Shown here: in pieces, positions 7,643 through 15,935 of the stretch
Layout of the letters: every line of letters begins with the position of its first letter
Numbering within the stretch: position 1 is the stretch's first letter
Assembly: GCA_013368325.1 (NCBI GenBank)
Contig: JAACJK010000035.1
Coordinates: forward strand, 1 to 15,935
DNA: 15,935 nucleotides
DNA from: Ephemerocybe angulata
Taxonomy: Eukaryota > Basidiomycota > Agaricomycetes > Agaricales > Psathyrellaceae
Direction of reading: 5' to 3'
Position numbers and translations under genes: made by a program
The notes under the pieces: generated by a model
The model's input: the letters and a program-made list of their open reading frames with translations, nothing else
The model's database searches: none
What the model was told of the DNA's origin: nothing

Positions 7643-7666
7643 CAAACCACCCTCATGGATTTCTAC
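7643..7666 (+). other. PIP-box motif in ORF1 (QTTLMDFY)
   Basis: The residues QTTLMDFY, followed by KGR, match the PCNA-interacting consensus Q-x-x-[I/L/M]-x-x-[F/Y]-[F/Y] with a basic residue after it. The motif lies in a low-complexity, presumably disordered N-terminal part at about residue 140, where such motifs usually work. Function is inferred from the match alone. Confidence 0.5.
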
Positions 7667-8496
7667 AAAGGGAGGACCACCAACGAGGGCGTCGATGACT
7701 CCGCAAGGAAGACCCGCCAGGCCACAAAGGCAACCCAACAGTCCAAGATCCCTATCTCCGAGATGGGGAGGATCTCGAAGAGGAGGAACACCGAGGTCGA
7801 GGACCTGGAGCCCCAACCCTCCCCGACGAAGAAGAGCTTCCCTGCAGTCGGTTCCACCGCTACCATCCCCGTGAACGAGCCCACTCATGCCGAGGCGAAT
7901 AACCGCGTCGAAGCCGCCCCTCGGGAGCTCAGGTCACGGCCCACTCCGTCGCCCCCCACACCACGGTGCCGCCCACCCCGAGGAACGAGACCCCCGCCCA
8001 GCCCCCAGGCCGAGCCACAAACTGAGCGTCCTCCCTCCCCCGTCCCCTTCACCGCTGAAGAGAAAGGAAAGGGGAAGATGTTCCCGTCGTACCCCGAAGC
8101 GGACATGGAGATCGACGAGACCATGCAACGCGTCGAGACCTACCTTGATGAATTCGAGTTCCAACAGGAAGCAGGTACGCCGCACCAGGCATAAAGATCC
8201 GAACCCCTTCTTACCCCGCCTCCAATCCAGATATTCTTGATGACGACGAGTTCGATCTCGAGGATTCCCCAGACCCCGAGACGATGGACGTCGATGAAGA
8301 CGACGATGCAACCTCCGTCAGTAGCTACCACACCGTCGTCCCCAGACAATCCAACACATCCGGTGCTCACCCAAGATGCCGTCCATCCCCCTACACACCA
8401 CGTTGTCATCGGCACCCCGGTCATGACGACAAAGACCACGGTTCAGACCCACTCCCAGTCTAGCAGCAACGGGAACATCAACCCTCCTGCCACGGC

Positions 8497-8608
8497 CAGC
8501 ACTCACGCCGCCGCAAATACATACGCCGCTGCAAACGTAGCCGCTAACGCGCACGCTGTCGCAAACGCCCACGCCGTCGCGAACGCCCATGCTGCCGCGA
8601 ACGCACAG
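8497..8608 (+). repeat. Tandem repeat encoding Ala-Asn-Ala-His units
   Basis: This GC-rich tandem has 18-bp units that encode NAHAVA-type repeats (NAHAVANAHAVANAHAAANAQ). Earlier, more diverged units read AAANTYAAANVAA. It forms a low-complexity linker in ORF1, and its in-frame units suggest replication slippage expanded it. Confidence 0.8.
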
Positions 8609-9853
8609 GTCCCTCCACTGGCACCCCCTCCCCTGAACATCCATAAGGCGGAGAACAACCCCCTCCTTAACCCGAACCCTACCCCCGGCCTGTATATGCC
8701 CTCTGAAGTGCCCGAGTCCGGCTATCCGAAGGTCCAGTGCGATGCTCGGCACATCTTCGAACGAGTGGATCCCAACTCCATCGACCTCATGAAGGACATC
8801 GGCGGGGCGAAGTTCTGGATTCTCCTCGCGCACGACCGCCCCAACTCGGAGCTCTACAACCGGGACGGCCATCTTGGCGCTATGATCAAGAACGTTCTCA
8901 AGGATGCGCAACCAAAATTCCTCCGCATGCTCCCCGACCCCCGCTTCCCCCCGACTCTGCCACGGGACCCAAACGTCCGCAAGGAATCCTCGCCTACAAC
9001 ATGACCAATGAGCAGGCCGACTATATGGTAGAACGAGGCGGCATCGACACCCCCACTTGCTGGGCCATCACTCTCCCTTTCGCCCTCAGCAACGCGGCGT
9101 ACGTCGGCTGTTTCGACAACATCCCCCAAGCCAAGACGGCTCTAACGTGGAAGACGAGATAACAGCCATGGTCCGTAAGACTCTCCTTGCCGAATCGGTC
9201 ACCCTCCAGTCCAAACTCGACGCGATCCCGGCTGACGTCCCCAAGACTGAGTACATCGACTGGGTCCTCCGGTCAATCAGAGTTTCCAGCTTCCAACCCT
9301 CCATCGGCGGCTCCACCAGGCCCGTCTACCGGATCTACATCCGCTCCCCACCTTTGACCCCAACGTCCACAACTCCGAGTTCCTCGCATTCTATTACAAG
9401 CAGAACTACAGGGGCGAAAACTTCATCGCCCGTTTCTCCCAGCTCAACTGGCTTTGCAACGCCTGCAAGAGTATCGATCACCCTCACGGCCTTTGTCCCT
9501 TCACCACGATCCCAGGCTTCCACAATAAGAGGCTCAACGTACACGGCGTCACCATCACGGATGCCCCGGTCCAAGCCCCAGCGACCATCAACGTTACGAG
9601 TCTCTCCACCCCGGATGAGACGACCACCCAGTCCTTCATGGACATCTACGCCAGACAGGCTAGCTCCTCCCTGCCTCCCTCCACCTCCAACTACGACGCC
9701 GAGAGCTCCCAGGGAGGATGGAGCCAGGTCCCCGCACGAGGGCGCGGAAGGGGCCGTGGAAATGGAGGAGGGAGGGGCCGAGGCGGCTATAGGGGAGGTC
9801 GCGGCGGCAGAGGTGGCTACCAGAACGCCGACTATGACGCCGGATGGTTCTAA

Positions 9854-10524
9854 GGCTCTGGATACCCACTAACATCCCACGTAACGACCTCCTCATGAAC
9901 GACTGTGCGCCCTCCCTATGACCGACTGACCTTTGACTCTTCGAACCCGCCCATCTGTTCTCTCTTCTATCGGACCTCCTCTTGTTAACAGTACTCATGC
10001 CTCGCTCTCTCTATGCGTCCACTCTTCTTTCCGTATTTACGACTGACCCGTTGCTATGCCGTTCTATGACTATGCTTGCACCACCTTATGATACACGTAC
10101 TACCGTCTCCATTTCTGTTTACCTCACGGCGACGAACTCATCATGCGAGACTCGTTGACCGTTCTCGCTGGACTCTCTATTATTTCCGCTACCGAGTATT
10201 AGTGCCCAATACATCGTTTGTCGCCCCTCACTTCACAGGCACGAAAGATAAGAATGATCCATAAACGACGATCCTACAAACAAAGACAGACCGGGAGCCC
10301 ACACCATAGGCCAAATATAGACTTATAATTACACGGGATGGCGCCCAAATATACTGGCTCTTAGGAGGACAGGAAAGCGCTGTTAGTCCCATACCTCCAG
10401 TGGTAGCTATGGAGTAAACTCAGCTCCGGGTTCGGTAAGCGTTGGTAGCGCCCCCATAACCCTATCATACCATCACCCCAGACACAACTACAAGACGAAT
10501 AACAACTCAACGGTGCATTACAGA
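9854..10524 (+). other. Inter-ORF spacer of the LINE (671 bp)
   Basis: No coding sequence is supported. The first half (about 9880-10200) is strongly pyrimidine-rich, with CT-rich tracts. The second half has short hairpin-capable pieces such as AGCTATGGAGTAAACTCAGCT. LINE ORFs usually overlap or lie within tens of bases, so ORF2 translation would need reinitiation, internal entry or a separate transcript. The base just before ORF2 gives an acceptable start context (CAGAATGG). Confidence 0.55.
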
Positions 10525-10855
10525 ATGGTTTGGCCCACACCTCCCCGGAAGCCGAGGAGGTACAAGCTCGTCTATCGGCTCAACCTCTAATGACGCTCCC
10601 AGGGAGATCGGAGATAGACACCCTCGCTCGTACCGTACCGTCCTCGGACGGTACTTCCTCTTCTCGTAGTTGTGCTCTGCGGTCCCCCCGACTCGTACGA
10701 CAACGAACAGCCAACCAACAGGCTCGAACACAGGAAGTGGTCAAACACCAGACCGAAATAGAAGCAATAGACGTAGGAGAGCTACAGTCGAAGAAGAAGA
10801 CGAAATCGTTGACATTGAAAACGAACAGGTCGTATACCCAAATGAAAACAGACGC

Positions 10856-10879
10856 CAACCCACCATAATAGATTACTTC
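10856..10879 (+). other. PIP-box motif in ORF2 (QPTIIDYF)
   Basis: QPTIIDYF matches the canonical PCNA-interacting consensus Q-x-x-I-x-x-Y-F. It lies at about residue 110, between an Arg-rich stretch (RSNRRRR) with an acidic patch and the endonuclease domain, in a region likely to be unstructured. A role in recruiting the replication clamp is inferred. Confidence 0.5.
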
Positions 10880-10927
10880 AATCCCAGGGAAATCGTGACG
10901 GGAAGGAAAAATCTGAGAGCGAATATA

Positions 10928-11660
10928 CTCATTGGATCCCTGAATATCCGGGGAGGTGGTTCAAATGCCACGGAGAGTAAATGGGGGGATATGAATCAAA
11001 TGATGAAAGACCATAGACTGGGGGTACTCGCGGTACAGGAAACCCACTTGACATCGCAGTCGGTCAAACGCATGAACGAGAGACATAAACGGATTCACAT
11101 CATAAACTCCTCGATGGGACGAGGCCCGTCCGCCGCTGGAATAGCTATAGTCCTCAACAAGGACTTCGTGGCCTGGGAAGAGGCAGAACAGTGGACGCTC
11201 ATTCCAGGGAGAGCCATCTTAGTCCGCATACCTTGGAAAAATAGCAACGGAAATAAGAGAACGTTCCTGGCGATATACGCACCCAATAGGTTAAGAGACA
11301 ATAGGACCTTCTGGCAGAGGCTGGAAAGAAAGTTTAGATCAGGTGAGGTGCCGAAACCGGACTTTATGCTTGGAGATTTCAACATCGTCGAAGAGGCAAT
11401 CGACAGGCTCCCAGCAAGGATAGATAACCAACAAGCCGTGGAGGCGCTTAGGGATCTTAAACACCACCTGGATCTGGTGGACGGGTGGCGGAAAGAGAAC
11501 GGTGAAACGAAAGCGTACTCATATCTACAGGCGAACTCGAATGTGCAGTCCAGGATCGACCGTATATATGTTAGAGAGCATCTCTTTGATAACACCTGTG
11601 ACTGGGAGATATGTAGCGGCCAAGGAATCACGTCGGACCATGACCTAGTAATAACTAAAT
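10928..11660 (+). other. APE-type endonuclease (EEP) domain of ORF2
   Basis: The conserved series of the endonuclease/exonuclease/phosphatase fold is complete: LNIRGGG (Asn, from 10940), QETHL (metal-binding Glu, from 11036), IYAPNR, GDFNIVEEAIDR (Asp and Asn, from 11372), SRIDRIYV and TSDHDLV (catalytic Asp-His, from 11630). The whole domain reads in one frame with no break. It would nick target DNA to expose the primer 3' OH. Confidence 0.9.
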
Positions 11661-12579
11661 ACTTCGACCCCGGTATTCCACAGATAGGTAAAGGCAGATG
11701 GGCTATGCCGGTATGGGTAGCCGAAGAGGAGGAATTTAGAGAGAAGTGGCTCCGCAAGGATTTCGAATCCATAGTAAGGAAAGCGAGAGGGTCGGTCGCG
11801 CAACGAACCGCAGAGGATAACCCCAGCGACACCTACGGGACCTCAAGAGTGGTATGATACAGCTAGCAGAGACATACCTGATAAGAAAGGCTCCTGATTT
11901 GAAAAAACGGATAGAGAAGAGGCGAGATGAGTTAAACGATGTTCTCAACGCAATCGACACCGATGAGGAAGAGAGAAAGGAGTCCGCAGCCTATATCGAA
12001 GAGGAACTACGTGAAATGGAGAGACACCACCACCTCTCAAAGAGAAAGAAAATCCACCTTAAGTACTCACTTGAGGGAGAAATAATGGGGAAGACATGGA
12101 TTAACACGGCAAAGGATAACAAACCGAGGGACCTTATAACAGCGCTGAAAAAACTAGGACAAGATGGAGACAACGGGTTAGTATATAATTCGAAGAAAAT
12201 GGCGAAGATAGCGAGGGACTATCACGAGAATCTCCAAGGCGAAGGAAGGTGCCATGAGGTCACAAGCGAGGTCAGGAAAGTAGCGGTTGACGAAGCAATA
12301 GCCTCACTAGATAGGACACTGGAGGAAGAGGATATCAGGACTTTGGACTCCAAGATCACAGCCGCCGAAGTCAGGAGAGCGATCTTCGACGGAAAGAACG
12401 ACAAGGCCCCAGGGATGGACGGTATCCCGATAGAAATGTGGAAGAACCTGACCCGTCCCTTGAACAAGATAAGAGAGAATGAGGACGAGGAGGAGATCAA
12501 CGATGCAGCGAAGCTTCTGCAGTTAGTATACAACGACATAATAGAACATGGCGTGGAGGAGGGGACGGGTTTCAACGAA

Positions 12580-13170
12580 GGATGGCTGAGCCCCCTCCAC
12601 AAAAAGAAAGACAAGACGAATATAGCCAACTACCGGCCAATAACCATACTTAACACGGATTATAAAAGCCTAACGAAGGTACTTACCGAAAGGATCACGG
12701 CCCCAGCATCGAAGCTGATACATGAGGATCAAGCGGGTTTCATGGTGGGAGAAGGATAGAAAATCAAACAGACTTGATTAAGACAATGATCGACTACGGG
12801 AACTCGCAGAATGTAAGAGGGATGCTCGTCTTTTTGGATCAAGAGAAAGCGTATGACAAGATCATGCACGACTTCCTGTCGCGTCATTACAAGAAGATGA
12901 AGTTCCCTGATACCTTCATACGTACGGTAAAGGCACTATACGGAGGCGCCCAGACAAAAGTCATCATTAACGGTATGATCAGTGACCCCTTCGACATAAT
13001 TCGGGGAGTTCGACAAGGCGATCCCCTATCGTGTCTCCTCTTCAACTTCGCCATCGAGTCGCTGGCTTGCATGATAAGACAGTCAACCCTGAAAGGGTTC
13101 TCAACGCCTAGAATGACCGAGAGACTTATAATTTCAATGTTCGCGGACGATACTACGGTCTTCCTCTCGG
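12580..13170 (+). other. Reverse transcriptase domain of ORF2
   Basis: Motifs in order are WLSPLHKKKD and NYRPITILN (fingers), HEDQAGFM, motif A FLDQEKAYDKI with the metal-binding Asp at 12837-12839, RGVRQGDPLSCLLFN (motif B), and the catalytic box FADD (13140-13151). A one-base shift at GTGGGA (12747-12749) splits the domain between GFMV and the segment that reads IENQTDL. The connector afterwards reads SGAKFNVEKTEIVP, the usual post-RT element. Confidence 0.9.
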
Positions 13171-14460
13171 AGGAAAGACGATTTCCACACCCTTCAGAGC
13201 ATCCTGGAGAGATGGTGCCTAGCATCAGGCGCGAAATTTAACGTGGAGAAGACAGAAATCGTACCTATAGGCAACAGGCAGTATCGGGATGAGCTACGCG
13301 CCACGAGAGGAGCGGCCAAACGGGAGGGATGGTATCCCACCGGAGATTAACATAGCAAGAGAGAGAGAACCTGTGAGGGCTCTGGGTGCTTTTGTAGGAA
13401 ACGGAGTCGAAGATGTGTCGGTATGGACCCCGACGATCGAAGCAGTCGATGCAGCCCTAAAGAGGTGGAAAAAGACGTCACCAACACTGGAGGGTAAGAG
13501 ACTTATCATAAATATGGGGTTGGAGGACGTACACAATACAGAACAACGGTCCAAGGTATGCCGGCGGAGGTGCTGCAACACCTAAAGAAACTAGTGCGAG
13601 AATTCCTCTGGGATGGCAAGGCGAGCTACGTAAACATAGACACCCTCCATTTACCTTTTGGGAAAGGAGGGCTAAAAATCCTCGACCTGGAAGCACGGAA
13701 TGAGTCAATAAGACTCATGCGTTTGAAGAGATACCTCGACTTCACTAGGAGACCACGGTGGGCGTTCATCGCAGATTACCTGCTAGCCAGAAATATACCG
13801 AAGTCGTATGGGCAGGTGAATCCGGACGACCTGGTAAACATGTACCTGCAATCGTGGAATGCTGCAAAAAAGACTAACAAAAGCGTCGCACCGCAACCCA
13901 TTAGGGAAATGATGAAGACTGCGGAGAAATATGGGGCTAGGATGTGGACGAACCATCCCTCCGAATCTCTCAAGCGCGCAATGCCCGCTTTGGTTCCACA
14001 TAGCCTCGAAACGAAGCGCCGCGGGCTCAAACGCGACAAACTGCTGGACACGGTGCCAGAAGGAACGACACAAGATAGAGACTATGGGGGACCTATCAAA
14101 CTATGCCTTAGAAGCGCAATCTCATGAGTTAGCGACGGGGGGAGACGAAAGGGACCCTCCGGTATCGTGTACGTGCGAAAGATGTGAGCTCGACAGGAGC
14201 TTGGGATGCATCGACCCAATCAAGTGCCGCGAACACGCACTGCTATTTCTTGGAACAATCAATAAGACCTGGATACCGAATAACGAAAGAAACGAAAGAG
14301 TAGAAGGCACCTTGGAGAACCATAGGGGACGTACCCCGCTGACAGAGCCAACGACTTCACCAGCGCGATGCGCATCTTCACCAGCAGCGAGGCCGTGAGC
14401 ACCACAGAAGATGTGGACCTGAATGCACTCTTCTCCCCATCCCCGGACTACACCGCCATC

Positions 14461-14890
14461 GAAGAAGAAATCTATACGGACGGGTCATGTAAGACCGACG
14501 GCGAGCAGACGGTGAGGGCAGGATCAGGAATCTGGTTTGGCGACGACGACGAACGGAATATGGCCTTTAGGATCCCGCAATCACTCCCCCAAACGAACAA
14601 CATTGCGGAAGGGGCCGCGATCCTAGCAGCAGTCCAAGCTATGAGAGACGACATCCCAGTGATAATATGTTCAGACTCACAAGTAACCCTGACCGTGATA
14701 GGCAAAAGTGCACTCAAAGCAGAGGATACTGACTGGCTGGAAACGAAAAACAGAGAGGTCATTGAACCGATAATAGCAAAGCTGAGGCTCAGGAAAGGGT
14801 TGACGATCATGGAGAAGGTGAAGGCTCACGTTGGGATACACGGAAATGAAATGGCGGACCGACTCGCTGACCAAGGAGCTGATAAAGATG
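14461..14890 (+). other. RNase H domain of ORF2
   Basis: This is a type I RNase H fold with all acidic residues: IYTDGSC (Asp at 14479-14481), AEGAAILA (Glu at 14608-14610), CSDSQVT (Asp at 14674-14676) and EMADRLADQGA (Asp at 14857-14859), preceded by VKAHVG with its His at 14827-14829. It sits after the RT and before the C-terminal finger, within one unbroken frame from 14368 to the stop. It would degrade the RNA strand of the RNA/DNA hybrid. Confidence 0.9.
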
Positions 14891-15648
14891 TCACAGATGT
14901 CGCCCTTGATATGGAGATACCTGCGAGGCAAAAAGTAGAGGGAATGAGATTAGATAAAGCATCGCAGGCTCTGATCTATAGAGGGATACGCCGCCTGAAG
15001 ACCAGAAACACAGCACCAAGGAGAACGACCCAGTCGCACCTGGAAGCGGCTAGGCACGAGATTAGGGAACGAACAAAGAAAACTCTCACCGATGAACAGA
15101 TCTGGATGTCTTTCCGGAATAACGACATCAGAAATAGGAGAACGAAACAGCTTTTGTGGAAGATAATGCACCAAGGCCTGCCAATTGGTACGTACTGGGA
15201 TAAGATAACGAACTACGAAGGAAGGTCAAGATGTAAGGTGTGTGTCACGGTTGAGTCTGCAGAGCATATATTCACTGAGTGCACTCATAATGGCCAGAAG
15301 ACCGTATGGAAAATAGTAACCCGAATTTTCGAGAAGAAGAATATCCCTTGGACAACCCCGACTCTAGGCACGATTCTAGGCTGCGGGGTTACCCACATTA
15401 TGGATGCGAGAACCGGCAAACCCAGACTGGAAGCAAATCGACTTTACACCATGGTAGTTGCTGAGGCGATCCAATTTATCTGGAGGTCGAGGTGCACATG
15501 GATCATTGACCGAGATGGGGAGGAAGAGAGAGCCTTCACTGAGAAAGAAATCCACAACAAGTTCTTATCCTCTGTGAATAGAGTACTGAAATTTGATATT
15601 GACACCACGAGTTATAAGCCCAAAAAAACAAGAACAGGAGACGGTTGA

Positions 15649-15935
15649 ACATACCAACAGAGGACTTGGTGATAAATACGTGGTGGATGTGGTAGATAGT
15701 AATACGGATCTCGAGTGGGAAGTAATGAGGAAGAACAGAAGGAAACGTACCGGGGTTTTAGTGGGTATAAGGCCAAGATAGAGCTAAGGAGACCCACTGT
15801 CCGCATACCATGGTCGTGCTTAACAGCATTTCCCCGGCAGGAGAATAGCGCAATAGACAATCCTCAATCCACCCTACCGACCTCGATGAAAATGGGCTAA
15901 CCCCCTGTGTTTTCGCTTCGAAGTGTCTGTGTTAA
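15649..15935 (+). other. 3' flank, probably LINE 3' UTR
   Basis: No ORF of note is present. I see no AATAAA signal, poly(A) tract or simple-repeat tail before the window ends, so the LINE 3' terminus is either further downstream or not poly(A)-based. The last bases are GT-rich (CTGTGTTTTCGC...GTGTCTGTGTTAA). Confidence 0.45.

Larger units (their letters stand above)
7222..9853 (+). pseudogene. LINE ORF1 protein (RNA-binding, CCHC zinc knuckle, RGG tail), multiple frameshifts
   Basis: This would be the nucleic-acid-binding protein that packages element RNA. The start is the ATG at 7222 (MSSNNSNAPTNNPF). The N-terminal part is low-complexity and contains a duplicated helix (QETEVAIRAAS / QEAMAAIRLAS, about 7418-7494), then QTTLMDFY (7643-7666). 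An acidic patch (DILDDDEFDLED, about 8230) and an Ala/Asn/His repeat follow. A folded region runs about 8700-9450. A zinc knuckle C-x2-C-x4-H-x4-C (CNACKSIDHPHGLC) sits at 9455-9496, and an RGG/RGR tail ends in DAGWF at 9851-9853 (TAA). The reading changes frame near C runs at 7295-7300, 7507-7515, 8947-8952, 9123-9127 and 9346-9349, and also near 8175 and 8340; the reading around 7930-8040 is unclear. Each frame segment ends where the next begins to make sense. Confidence 0.75.
10525..15648 (+). pseudogene. LINE ORF2 polyprotein: endonuclease, reverse transcriptase, RNase H, CCHC finger; frameshifted
   Basis: This would be the enzyme for target-primed reverse transcription in the nucleus. 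It is about 1,700 residues if frame changes are followed. Domains in order are APE-type endonuclease (about 10928-11660), RT (about 12580-13170), thumb/connector (about 13350-14350), RNase H (about 14461-14890) and a C-terminal finger C-x2-C-x7-H-x4-C at 15232-15282. I chose the ATG at 10525 because its frame leads, after one shift at CCCC, into a continuous N-terminus. Single-base frame changes fall at C4 10543-10546, C6 10684-10689, G3 11837-11839, G3 12747-12749, A3 about 13174-13176, about 13310-13340, G4 13516-13519, C3 13984-13986 and G4 14325-14328. All catalytic motifs are present, and I found no nonsense substitution between the shifts. The stop is at 15646-15648. Confidence 0.85.
7149..15935 (+). 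mobile_element. LINE (non-LTR) retrotransposon, ORF1 + ORF2 with RNase H, 3' end outside or at window end
   Basis: Two co-oriented ORFs with a CCHC/RGG ORF1 and an APE endonuclease-RT-RNase H-CCHC ORF2 define a non-LTR element of the Tad1/I-like structural type. The RNase H domain and the Agaricomycete-type ORF1 (a zinc knuckle with DHP inside) resemble LINEs common in basidiomycetes. The 5' boundary is unknown and could be up to several hundred bases upstream. No poly(A) or target-site duplication is seen before the window ends, so the 3' end is also open. Both ORFs need several frame corrections. Clade assignment needs an RT phylogeny. Confidence 0.85.

Noticed and set aside
8175..8230. A 56-bp intron in ORF1 (GTACGC...ATCCAG) that would also restore frame
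   Set aside because: A retrotransposed element should not keep an intron, and the sequence inside reads as plausible protein (APGIKIRTPSYPASN) in the next frame, so a single-base frameshift is simpler.
7222..9853. Programmed ribosomal frameshifting to explain the ORF1 frame changes
   Set aside because: Too many sites, with different run lengths and no consistent slippery heptamer; this is more easily explained by indels or sequence errors.
10380..10470. tRNA-like or SINE-like B-box (GGGTTCGGTAAGC) in the LINE spacer
   Set aside because: No matching A box at proper spacing and no cloverleaf could be drawn; the match to the B-box consensus is partial.
11095..11832. A 245-codon minus-strand ORF across the endonuclease domain
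   Set aside because: It is a shadow of ORF2; the forward frame carries all endonuclease motifs.

Overview
The window looks like a transposon-rich segment of a basidiomycete (Agaricomycete-type) nuclear genome. The evidence is the short GT-AG introns (47-72 bp) with CTAAC/CTAAT-type branch sites, a KDZ-family transposase remnant with the architecture seen in mushroom genomes, a PIF/Harbinger (HARBI1-like) transposase, and a RNase H-bearing LINE of a type common in basidiomycetes. I see no intact host gene, no rRNA or tRNA, and no CRISPR array.

Layout. Bases 1-404 hold an unrecognised, frame-broken coding remnant ending in an acidic tail. Bases about 634-2960 are a PIF/Harbinger-like DNA transposon with two converging genes: a DDE transposase on + (634-1594) and a Myb/SANT-like partner on - (2807-1621). 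Their stop codons are only 26 bp apart. Bases 2977-5008 carry the C-terminal half of a KDZ-type transposase with introns, a repeat-filled interruption and an aspartate-rich tail. Bases 5009-7150 have no supported gene. That stretch is rich in palindromes and hairpins, including a 66-bp palindromic module duplicated at an exact 299-bp offset and a cluster of TATTTCC/GGAAATA repeats. From about 7150 to the end lies a LINE. Its ORF1 (7222-9853) has a CCHC zinc knuckle and an RGG tail. An unusually long spacer (9854-10524) follows, then ORF2 (10525-15648) with APE-type endonuclease, reverse transcriptase, RNase H and a C-terminal CCHC finger, then 3' flank to the window end.

How the parts work together. 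In the LINE, ORF1 would bind element RNA, and ORF2 would nick target DNA, prime reverse transcription and remove the RNA strand. In the Harbinger element, the Myb-like protein would recognise element ends and assist the DDE transposase. All four protein-coding units are broken as written, in two different styles. The two DNA transposons carry in-frame TGA codons at positions expected to be arginine (CGA to TGA, CpG transitions) plus a few frameshifts. The LINE shows many single-base frameshifts, mostly at C or G runs, but I found no nonsense substitution. This suggests homopolymer errors in the assembly or very recent damage. The most notable protein-level observation is a PCNA-interacting (PIP-box) motif in both LINE ORFs.
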